Made by a program: the position numbers and the translations under genes
The notes under the pieces: generated by a model
Databases searched by the model: none
What the model was told of the DNA's origin: nothing
What the model saw: only the letters and a program-made list of their open reading frames with translations
Shown here: one piece after another, positions 24,444-30,505 of the stretch
How the letters are laid out: each line of letters opens with the position of its first letter
Position numbering within the stretch: position 1 is the stretch's first letter
Source: CAYJFD01 sp964369605
GTDB lineage: Bacteria > Bacteroidota > Bacteroidia > Bacteroidales > UBA932
Reading direction: 5' to 3'
Assembly: GCA_964369605.1 (NCBI GenBank)
Contig: CAYJFD010000025.1
Span: 1 to 30,692 of the forward strand
DNA: 30,692 nt

Positions 24444-25226
24444 TTATTTTCTTTTTAAGGCCTTATTTTCCAATATAAGTTCCTTGATACTCTTATTTAA
24501 TTCGTATAACTGATCCTTATCAGCCCCTACGACTACATCATAGGTCTTATTATGATCCTTATATTTCTTTAATCCATTATTTATCTTCATAATAGGAGTT
24601 AGAACATAAAGATTAAGAAAGTAATTAAATAAAAATACTAGTAATATACCTGCCACCACTGCAACTATACCTGGCATAATAGAACGATATAGACTATCTC
24701 TTAGATTTGTATAGTTTTTTGCGATAGAAGTCTGAGTAGAGCTAGAAAGAGATACTAAATAATATCTAAACTGGTCGTAAACACTTTGTAAACGATTAAA
24801 ATACCATTCTCTTCTTACTGTGTTATTTTCAAGCATCAAAGGCTCGACTTCTTTCAATACCTGCGTATAAGCCACGTATGAATAAATTATCGAATCCCTA
24901 ATTAGCCTATCATTAGGCGAAAGATTATAATTATCTAAATCCTCTAATAAGGCTCCGAATTCTCTGTGATACCTTGCGCTATAGAGCTTGTAATCTTCGT
25001 CATTACTTAACACTTGTAGCACTTGCATATTGAAATCATCACTATAACTAAGCATTTTCCTTGAGGCATTTGAATTAAAGATATTATCTGAGATCATCGT
25101 TGACACAGAATTACTCATTCGTCCAAACTCGAAAAAGGCTACTAGCCCTGATAAACTTAACATCAGCGCTATTAACACACACCCTAATAGTACCTTAGTT
25201 TTAATATTGTGAACCTTAAATTTCAT
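24444..25226 (-). CDS. HAMP-like membrane protein with four-helix-bundle sensor, no output domain
   Basis: A 260-residue protein shaped like the receptor half of a chemoreceptor or histidine kinase. It has a basic start, TM1 at residues 12-31, a helical periplasmic sensor of about 150 residues (32-182, four-helix-bundle style), TM2 at 184-208, then a HAMP-like segment (Pro212 in TPIMKINNGL, about 209-245) and a short coiled coil ending ENKALKRK. No kinase, receiver, cyclase or methyl-accepting domain follows, and the stop is clean. It may regulate a partner directly. TrkH, encoded 14 bases downstream, is an obvious but unproven candidate. The start codon lies 15 bases beyond the terminator hairpin of gap. 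Confidence 0.75.
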   Translation of the reverse strand: MKFKVHNIKTKVLLGCVLIALMLSLSGLVAFFEFGRMSNSVSTMISDNIFNSNASRKMLSYSDDFNMQVLQVLSNDEDYKLYSARYHREFGALLEDLDNYNLSPNDRLIRDSIIYSYVAYTQVLKEVEPLMLENNTVRREWYFNRLQSVYDQFRYYLVSLSSSTQTSIAKNYTNLRDSLYRSIMPGIVAVVAGILLVFLFNYFLNLYVLTPIMKINNGLKKYKDHNKTYDVVVGADKDQLYELNKSIKELILENKALKRK

Positions 25227-25240
25227 ATTTATAAACAGAA

Positions 25241-25264
25241 AGGCTACCTAGTTACGGGTAGCCT
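25241..25264 (-). terminator. Rho-independent-type terminator of gap
   Basis: AGGCTACC pairs with GGTAGCCT (8-bp perfect stem, 8-base loop), 22 bases past the gap stop codon. On the minus strand it is followed by a T-rich TTCTGTTTAT. The other flank (25265-25282) is T-rich on the plus strand, so it could work both ways. It also sits in the leader of the next gene, where read-through transcripts would fold it next to the start codon. Confidence 0.7.
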
Positions 25265-25285
25265 TGTTATTTTTTCCTTTTTATA

Positions 25286-26287
25286 TTAGTTATTATGAAT
25301 ATAGGATACCATATTTAGAATCTGATTCGTATATCCACATTCATTATCATACCAAGATACGATCTTAATAAAATGCTCATTAAGCTGAATACCTGCTCTA
25401 GAATCGAAGTTTGAAGTACACTTCTCACCTAAGAAGTCAGCAGAGATAACATCATCATCAATATATGCGATAATTCCCTTAAATTCATTCTCTGAAGCCT
25501 TCTTAATAGCTGCCTTAACATCATCATAAGAACAAGCCTTCTCTAAACGACAAGTTAAATCTACTGCGGAAACGTCGATAGTTGGTACTCTAAAGGACAT
25601 ACCAGTAAGTTTTCCTTGCATAGCTGGGATAACTTTTGATACAGCCTTAGCGGCTCCAGTAGTATATGGAATGATAGTTCCAATCAAAGAACGACCTGCT
25701 CTTCTAGCCTTGTTCGAATGAGAGTCAACTGCTCTTTGTGAACCAGTAGCTGAATGAATAGTAGTCATTAAGCCTTCTTGAATGATAAAATTATCATGTA
25801 GTACCTTTACGATAGGAGCTAAACAGTTTGTAGTACAAGAAGCATTTGAAATCACCTTTTGTCCAGCATACTCATTATGATTTACTCCGTAAACAAACAT
25901 AGGAGTATCATCCTTTGAAGGTGCTGACATAATTACCTTCTTAGCTCCACTTCTAATATGAGCCTCAGATAACTCCTTTGTAAGATATTGACCAGTACAG
26001 TCAATAACTACATCAACTCCCCACTCTCCCCACTTTAGGTTTTTAGCCTCTCTCTCGCAAGAGTGTTGAACTTCTCTACCATTGATAATTAACTTATCAC
26101 CCTTGTAATCAACTGTTCCTCTAAATCTATTATGTGCACTATCATATTTTATTGTATATGCAGCATAATCGATATCTACTGTATCATTTATCGCAACTAC
26201 TTCTATATCTTCTCTTTCCTCCGCCAATCTTAAGGCCATTCTACCTATTCTTCCAAAGCCATTGATTCCAACTCTAACTTTTTCCAT
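25286..26287 (-). CDS. gap: Glyceraldehyde-3-phosphate dehydrogenase, type I
   Basis: The glycolytic enzyme that oxidises glyceraldehyde 3-phosphate with NAD+ and phosphate in the cytoplasm. The 333 residues have the usual family length. The NAD-binding GINGFGRIGR is at residues 7-16, the catalytic cysteine is Cys151 in SNASCTTNCLAP, and the TTIHSATGSQ and RAGRSLIGTIIPYTTGAAKAV phosphate-site segments follow. The C-terminal WYDNECGYTNQ is intact. Its codon use looks more selective than its neighbours, as expected for a highly expressed gene. It has its own -7 box upstream and a strong terminator downstream, so it is probably monocistronic, divergent from surE-lpxB. Confidence 0.97.
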   Translation of the reverse strand: MEKVRVGINGFGRIGRMALRLAEEREDIEVVAINDTVDIDYAAYTIKYDSAHNRFRGTVDYKGDKLIINGREVQHSCEREAKNLKWGEWGVDVVIDCTGQYLTKELSEAHIRSGAKKVIMSAPSKDDTPMFVYGVNHNEYAGQKVISNASCTTNCLAPIVKVLHDNFIIQEGLMTTIHSATGSQRAVDSHSNKARRAGRSLIGTIIPYTTGAAKAVSKVIPAMQGKLTGMSFRVPTIDVSAVDLTCRLEKACSYDDVKAAIKKASENEFKGIIAYIDDDVISADFLGEKCTSNFDSRAGIQLNEHFIKIVSWYDNECGYTNQILNMVSYIHNN

Positions 26288-26319
26288 ATATTTTTTAATT
26301 AACTGTTAAAAATAGAGCA

Positions 26320-26327
26320 CAAAGATA
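26320..26327 (-). promoter_or_regulatory. -7 box (TATCTTTG) of gap
   Basis: On the minus strand this reads TATCTTTG, the same octamer as upstream of dsbD and the DPP IV gene. It ends 32 bases before the gap start codon. A TTTG lies upstream at 26341-26344 but only 13 bases away, too close for the usual -33 box. Confidence 0.5.
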
Positions 26328-26349
26328 TACAATTTAAATTCAAATAAAC

Positions 26350-26357
26350 TACCTTTG
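26350..26357 (+). promoter_or_regulatory. -7 box (TACCTTTG) of surE-lpxB
   Basis: TACCTTTG matches TAnnTTTG and lies 52 bases before the surE ATG, leaving a leader of about 45-50 bases that is AT-rich. It is divergent from the gap box 22 bases away. Confidence 0.45.
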
Positions 26358-26409
26358 TGGATAATAAATTAAAAAATATCTCTCACATTAATTTTAGAGA
26401 AAGAAAACT

Positions 26410-27192
26410 ATGATAAATAAGTCCAAATTAGAAATTTTAATCAGCAATGATGATAGCATAAATGCACTTGGTATAAAGACACTTGCGAAAATAATGAGCG
26501 CCTACGGCAATGTCACAGTACTAGCCCCTATGCACCCACAATCAGGAAAAGGTACCTCACTAGGAATAATCCCTCGTCAATACCTTGAAGAAAGAGGAGT
26601 CGAAGGAAATATTAAATACTACGCATTTGATGGCACTCCTGTCGACTGTGTAAAAATGGCTATGAATTGGTTTTTCAAAGATAAAAAACCAGACATATTT
26701 GTATCTGGAATTAATCACGGACCAAATAGCTCTGTTGCATCACTATACTCTGGAACACTTGGAGCAGCTATCGAAGCTACGGTTTCTGGTATACCTTCTA
26801 TAGGCATATCTATATGCACTCACGATGAGGAGCCTGATTTTTCAGGAGTAAAAAAATATCTCCCACGTATCATTGACAAATTCTTAAGCGAGACTATTAA
26901 TAGTGAGACATACTTTAACATTAATTTCCCAGCCATTAAAGAAGAAGAAATTAAAGGTATAGCATTCGGACACAGAGGTAAAGGTATATGGAAAGATGAA
27001 TTCAAAAAAGCTCAAGATGAGAATAATCAGGATTACTACTACATCTCAGGACGCTTCGTAAACCTAGAACCTGAAAACAAAGATGCAGACCATAATTTAG
27101 TCAAGAACGGCTATGTAGCTATTACTCCCCTATCTATCGACTACACAAACTATCAGCTACTAAAAACTCTTAAAGAAACCTGGACATTTTAA
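26410..27192 (+). CDS. surE: 5'/3'-nucleotidase SurE
   Basis: SurE hydrolyses nucleoside monophosphates and is tied to stationary-phase survival. The 260-residue cytoplasmic protein has the metal-binding ISNDDS (Asp14, Asp15), Ser45 in PQSGKGTS and Asn102 in SGINHGPNSS, the four residues that bind the active-site metal in this family. AFDGTPVDCVKMA (72-84) and SGTLGAAIEATVSGIPSIGIS complete the signature. Length is normal. The stop codon is followed by a single base and then the lpxB ATG, so the two genes are translated as a pair, an arrangement I recall from other Bacteroidales. Confidence 0.95.
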   Translation: MINKSKLEILISNDDSINALGIKTLAKIMSAYGNVTVLAPMHPQSGKGTSLGIIPRQYLEERGVEGNIKYYAFDGTPVDCVKMAMNWFFKDKKPDIFVSGINHGPNSSVASLYSGTLGAAIEATVSGIPSIGISICTHDEEPDFSGVKKYLPRIIDKFLSETINSETYFNINFPAIKEEEIKGIAFGHRGKGIWKDEFKKAQDENNQDYYYISGRFVNLEPENKDADHNLVKNGYVAITPLSIDYTNYQLLKTLKETWTF

Positions 27193-27193
27193 T

Positions 27194-28321
27194 ATGCGTT
27201 ACTACTTAATAGCTGGAGAAGCATCTGGAGATCTACACGGCTCAAATCTAATGAATTCACTAAAGGCTAATGACCCTAACAGCGAGTTTCGTTTCTGGGG
27301 AGGAGACTTAATGAGTTCAGTAGATCCAAATATAGTTAGACACTATAAAGATACTGCCGTTATGGGCATCGTTGAAGTATTGTCTAAATTAAAAAAGATA
27401 CTCTCTAACATTAAAGACTGCAAAGAAGATATATTAAAATACAAGCCCGATGTACTAATATTAATAGACTACCCTGGCTTCAATCTAAAAATTGCAAAAT
27501 TTGCTAAGAAGAATGGCATAAAGGTATTCTATTATATCTCCCCTAAAGTATGGGCTTGGAAAGAAGGCAGAGTTAAACAACTCAAAGAATATGTAGATCA
27601 GCTATTTATCATATTCCCATTCGAAATAGACTACTTCAAGAAAAAAGGAATAGACGCTATCTACTTAGGAAACCCCCTCTTAGACAAAGTCCTAGACTCC
27701 CCTGCTATGAAAGAAACTCGCCCAGAGTTCTATTCTCGTCACGACTTAAAAGATGACGGGAAACAAATAATAGCCCTACTAGCAGGAAGTCGAAAAATGG
27801 AAATAAACTTCCTTGTCCCTATTTTCCTAAAACTAGAAAAGCTACTATCGGACAAATACACTCTACTACTAGCTGGAGCTCCCTCAATAGATATCAGCTA
27901 CTATCAAAAACTATTAGGGGATAGTAAAATAAAGATTATTCAGAACGACACCTATGCCTGTGTAAAACAAGCACGCTTTGCCATAGTATCCTCAGGAACA
28001 GCCAGTCTAGAAACAACCATAATCGGCACCCCCCAAGTCGTTTGCTACGGCCTAAACAAACTTAGCTATGCGATAGGAAAGCTCCTAGTAAAAGTACCTT
28101 TCATCTCACTAGCAAACCTCATACTAAACAAACTAGCCTTCAAAGAGTTAATCCAAGACGAAGCAAACGCCCAAAACATCCACTTCGAACTCTCTCGCCT
28201 AGTCGACGACGGAGCAGACCGACAAACCATGCTAGATGACTACACCAAAATAATCAAACTAATGGGCGAAAAAGGCTCCGCCAACCGAATCGCCAAAAAA
28301 ATGATCGACCTGCTCCACTAA
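27194..28321 (+). CDS. lpxB: Lipid-A-disaccharide synthase
   Basis: LpxB (family GT19) joins UDP-2,3-diacylglucosamine to lipid X to make the tetraacyl disaccharide of lipid A at the inner face of the inner membrane. The 375 residues have normal length. Signature segments are AGEASGDLHG (7-16), IDYPGFN (91-97), ISPKVWAWK (115-123), ALLAGSRKMEI near the middle and SSGTASLETTIIGTPQVVCY in the donor-binding half. It shows this is a Gram-negative with lipid A. Toward the 3' end the coding strand becomes notably C-rich. No T-rich terminator follows; instead the repeat pair at 28342-28483 lies between its stop and the convergent DUF1848 gene. Confidence 0.96.
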   Translation: MRYYLIAGEASGDLHGSNLMNSLKANDPNSEFRFWGGDLMSSVDPNIVRHYKDTAVMGIVEVLSKLKKILSNIKDCKEDILKYKPDVLILIDYPGFNLKIAKFAKKNGIKVFYYISPKVWAWKEGRVKQLKEYVDQLFIIFPFEIDYFKKKGIDAIYLGNPLLDKVLDSPAMKETRPEFYSRHDLKDDGKQIIALLAGSRKMEINFLVPIFLKLEKLLSDKYTLLLAGAPSIDISYYQKLLGDSKIKIIQNDTYACVKQARFAIVSSGTASLETTIIGTPQVVCYGLNKLSYAIGKLLVKVPFISLANLILNKLAFKELIQDEANAQNIHFELSRLVDDGADRQTMLDDYTKIIKLMGEKGSANRIAKKMIDLLH

Positions 28322-28341
28322 ACTCCCCACCCCATAATCAT

Positions 28342-28400
28342 CGAGCTGTACACAGCAATATGCCCCACAAGCACCTACAGTGCTGGTAAGCGTGTACAGT
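28342..28400. repeat. 59-bp palindromic element, copy 1
   Basis: This unit is 59 bases long and matches copy 2 at 53 positions. Its ends are an 8-base inverted repeat, CTGTACAC (28346-28353) and GTGTACAG (28392-28399). Inside, AGCAC-ctaca-GTGCT can form a second stem. A 19-base stretch on the left side (AGCAATATGCCCCACAAGC) stays unpaired with the outer stem and is nearly identical in both copies. Confidence 0.75.
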
Positions 28401-28424
28401 TGCCCAAAAAACACTAATTTACAA

Positions 28425-28483
28425 CGAGCTGTACACAGCAATATCCCCTACAAGCACCTACAGAGGTGGTAGGTGTGTACAGT
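28425..28483. repeat. 59-bp palindromic element, copy 2
   Basis: Direct repeat of copy 1 with a period of 83 bases and a 24-base AT-rich spacer. Outer arms CTGTACAC (28429-28436) and GTGTACAG (28475-28482) are unchanged. Here ACCTAC and GTAGGT pair next to the outer stem on the 3' side, giving 14 base pairs interrupted by a 19-base bulge. The unit abuts the stop codon of the DUF1848 gene (28483-28485) and may act on convergent transcripts. A REP/MITE-like family is likely, but copies outside the window cannot be checked. Confidence 0.75.
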
Positions 28484-29541
28484 TAGGGTAAAATAATCTC
28501 CCCCATCGGATTTTCTTTGTGTTTCTTCCAATTATCCACTGCTCTTTCTTTACTTGTGTTGGCGTAGCAGTATTCACAAAGGTGGGGGCAGGTGTTGTAT
28601 TCGCCTATGTCTTTGCTGGTGATGCAGCCGCAAAATTGGCGTTGGCCTTTGTCTTTGTTGTTCTTCTTTTTGAGGGCAAAGTGGTTTTGATTGATGTTTA
28701 GGGCTCCGTCAGGAATATTGAAGGTTCCAAATAGGTTGTCTTGGGAAGCTGCGATTTTCACTCCTAAGAATTTCATTAGTTCAGCATCTTGGTGGGCTAG
28801 CTTAATCATTAAATCATCATCAATACACTTGTTGTGAGTGATTCCAAATTTTTCAGCGTCTATTTTTTCGCCACAAGTGGCTAGCTGATAGTTCCATTTT
28901 TTGTTTAGCTCTGAGAGTTTTTGTAAAAATTCAGTCATAGATGCTTCATCCCAATCGATGTAGTTCACGTTATTTTTATGAAGATTGCTTTGAACTTTTT
29001 TATATGAATTTATATCAGCAAAACTAAATACAAGTTTTTCGGTATAGCCCTTTAGTTTGTCGCCTATGTTTTCGATCTTTCTTAGTAGCTTTTCTATCGA
29101 GATATTTTCAGTGAGTATAAGTGGGTCAAAACGCCATATAACTGAGCCTAGACCTAAGGCATTTACAAGCTTTTTGAATGTTTCTATTCTTTCATCTAGC
29201 TGAGGTACTCCCCTTTCGAGACCTTCTTCAACATAGTCATTTAGGGTGTATTGGATGTAACAGTTAATCCCACGAGTTTTTAATTCGTCGAGATATGCTA
29301 ATAAAGGCTTTGGGTTTTTACTCCAGAATACTATAAAACGAGTTTTACTATATGAAACGAAACTTTTCACACCGTTAAATGGATTAGTCCAAGCAGAATA
29401 TCCAACATTTAGTCTATGGAAAAACCAGTCAGCATAAAAGGCAGGTATGTCTGTACTTCTACTTGCTGAAATGATTACAGGGGCTTGTGCATCTACGACT
29501 TCACCATTTTCTCTCTCTATCTTTATTTTAGTCCAAACCAT
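28483..29541 (-). CDS. DUF1848 protein with C-terminal radical-SAM-like cysteine cluster
   Basis: A 352-residue protein of the DUF1848 family, function unknown. The N-terminal two thirds look like a beta/alpha barrel: ISASRSTDIPAFYADWFF (24-41), the WTNPFNG loop, FWSKNPKPL (about 72-80), QYTLNDY (about 96-102) and WRFDPLI. The C-terminus holds Cys304-Gly-Cys306 and then Cys318-x3-Cys322-x2-Cys325 in NTCPHLCEYCYAN. CX3CX2C is the iron-sulfur ligand motif that radical SAM enzymes carry at their N-terminus, and the family is known for this resemblance. The gene follows the HigA-like antitoxin gene by 2 bases, so it is probably co-transcribed with the toxin-antitoxin block. Confidence 0.85.
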   Translation of the reverse strand: MVWTKIKIERENGEVVDAQAPVIISASRSTDIPAFYADWFFHRLNVGYSAWTNPFNGVKSFVSYSKTRFIVFWSKNPKPLLAYLDELKTRGINCYIQYTLNDYVEEGLERGVPQLDERIETFKKLVNALGLGSVIWRFDPLILTENISIEKLLRKIENIGDKLKGYTEKLVFSFADINSYKKVQSNLHKNNVNYIDWDEASMTEFLQKLSELNKKWNYQLATCGEKIDAEKFGITHNKCIDDDLMIKLAHQDAELMKFLGVKIAASQDNLFGTFNIPDGALNINQNHFALKKKNNKDKGQRQFCGCITSKDIGEYNTCPHLCEYCYANTSKERAVDNWKKHKENPMGEIILP

Positions 29542-29543
29542 AA

Positions 29544-29909
29544 TTATACACCAAGAATAATCGAGGCATCAATGAATAGCTTTCGGCTAATTTCTCTAGC
29601 TATAGGGAGGGTTGGCTCGCTTCTTCCATTGAGATAGTCGCTAATTCTGGATGGACTAACACCTAGCATCTCGGCGATCTCTTTTTGTGTTAATCCCATC
29701 TCATACATCCTTAATTTTAATACATCAGAAAGAGTTGGAGTGCTAATAGGGTGATGTGCTTCGTCATAGTCCGCAACAAGATTTGAAAGCAATACCAGTT
29801 CGATGGAATTTTTATCACCTTTTGGAGTCTCTTCATTTACTAACAACAATAACTCCTCTATACGCTCCATAGTAGCGTTGTATTCGACTTCGTTCTTAAT
29901 ATGTGTCAT
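29544..29909 (-). CDS. higA: HigA-type antitoxin with XRE helix-turn-helix
   Basis: A 121-residue DNA-binding antitoxin if started at the ATG at 29909. The N-terminal half (ETP-GD, LVLLSNLVADYDEAHHPI, about residues 28-54) is the HigA oligomerisation region. The XRE helix-turn-helix spans residues 71-96 (MGLTQKEIAEMLGVSPSRISDYLNGR). The frame stays open upstream to an ATG at 30134, but those 75 codons overlap the gene remnant at 30037-30153 and do not resemble HigA, whose usual start IKNEVEY-A matches 29909. HigA normally follows a HigB toxin. Here the nearest toxin is RelE-like and 245 bases away, so its true partner is uncertain. DUF1848 begins 2 bases downstream. Confidence 0.82.
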   Translation of the reverse strand: MTHIKNEVEYNATMERIEELLLLVNEETPKGDKNSIELVLLSNLVADYDEAHHPISTPTLSDVLKLRMYEMGLTQKEIAEMLGVSPSRISDYLNGRSEPTLPIAREISRKLFIDASIILGV

Positions 29910-30036
29910 ATTCTTAAATTTTCGAGCAGTCAATTTTGTATATAATTGAAAATCAAAGCAATATAGGAGGGCCTCGAAATAACTACTCTTTTTAACTAAG
30001 GTGGGGGGCCTGAAAATTACTTTATCATATTTGTTT

Positions 30037-30153
30037 TTATTGGATAACAATATTTTTTTCATCGCAAAACAATTCGTATGCAAGTGCTTCAAAATACTTT
30101 TGCTCGCATCCATAATATTTTGTGCTAAACGCACTCCAATTTAATATTGCCAT
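30037..30153 (-). pseudogene. 38-codon gene remnant between toxin and HigA genes
   Basis: An ATG one base after the toxin stop codon (TAAgATG) opens 38 codons and ends at TAA (30037-30039). The peptide runs MAILNWSAFSTKYYGCEQ and then KYFEALAYELFCDE. This strongly recalls the first 30 residues of large Bacteroidota proteins (NWSxF-TKY-G-EQ-FE-L-Y-LFC) that I associate with PD-(D/E)XK-like or NTPase defence-type genes. That link is from memory and could be wrong. After the stop no frame continues the pattern, so the gene looks truncated, perhaps after a slip in the seven-A run at about 30054-30060. The alternative is a genuine micropeptide. Confidence 0.4.
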
Positions 30154-30154
30154 C

Positions 30155-30505
30155 TTATCTAAAATTCAATTTTATTCTATCTCTATCCTCCACCTCTTTG
30201 TTACTCTTATGGTATAGTTCAATAAACACCACTCTGTTCTCCTGCTCAAAGTGGGCGTAAATCAACCGAAAGCCACTAATTGCTCCTTTGCCCTTAAACG
30301 AGCGACTTGCGATCTTGCGAACCTTGATAACGCAAGTCTCTAGCCCTATGTTATCAATCTGAAAGCTAAAAGGTGGACGAGCTGTGGGTTCTACAACGAT
30401 AACTTTCTCTACGAGTGCAATATCTTCTTCAATGGTCTTATACTTCTTGCGGAGCTGTTTAAGGTCTTTTTCAAACTCGGCTAACTTCTCAACCTTAACA
30501 CTCAT
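30155..30505 (-). CDS. RelE/ParE-superfamily toxin
   Basis: A 116-residue basic protein with the RelE/ParE toxin layout: two N-terminal helices (FEKDLKQLRKKYKTIEEDIALVEK, about residues 11-34), then strands with KVRKIASRSFKGKG (61-74), GFRLIYAHFEQENRVVFIELYHK (78-100) and the end block KEVEDRDRIK. The last two segments recall toxins annotated as RelE/ParE-type mRNA interferases whose C-terminus reads EIYHK-x-KE-x-DRERI. The upstream antitoxin frame overlaps its start by 11 bases (30495-30505), so antitoxin is translated first and the pair is coupled. Ribosome-dependent mRNA cleavage is the family expectation and not visible in sequence alone. Confidence 0.8.
   Translation of the reverse strand: MSVKVEKLAEFEKDLKQLRKKYKTIEEDIALVEKVIVVEPTARPPFSFQIDNIGLETCVIKVRKIASRSFKGKGAISGFRLIYAHFEQENRVVFIELYHKSNKEVEDRDRIKLNFR

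Noticed and set aside
26341..26344. -33 box for gap
   Set aside because: The TTTG on the minus strand is only 13 bases from the -7 box, shorter than the 19-21 bases expected.
28259..28441. 60-codon minus-strand frame over the lpxB end and the repeats
   Set aside because: Most of it is antisense to lpxB and repeat DNA, it has a Cys/Val-rich shadow composition and no homology that I recognise.
28342..28483. CRISPR array
   Set aside because: There are only two repeats of 59 bases with a 24-base spacer, repeats are imperfect and internally palindromic, and no cas gene is near.
29910..30134. 75-codon upstream extension of the HigA gene
   Set aside because: The extension does not resemble HigA, overlaps another coupled reading frame in this AT-rich region, and the usual HigA start matches 29909.
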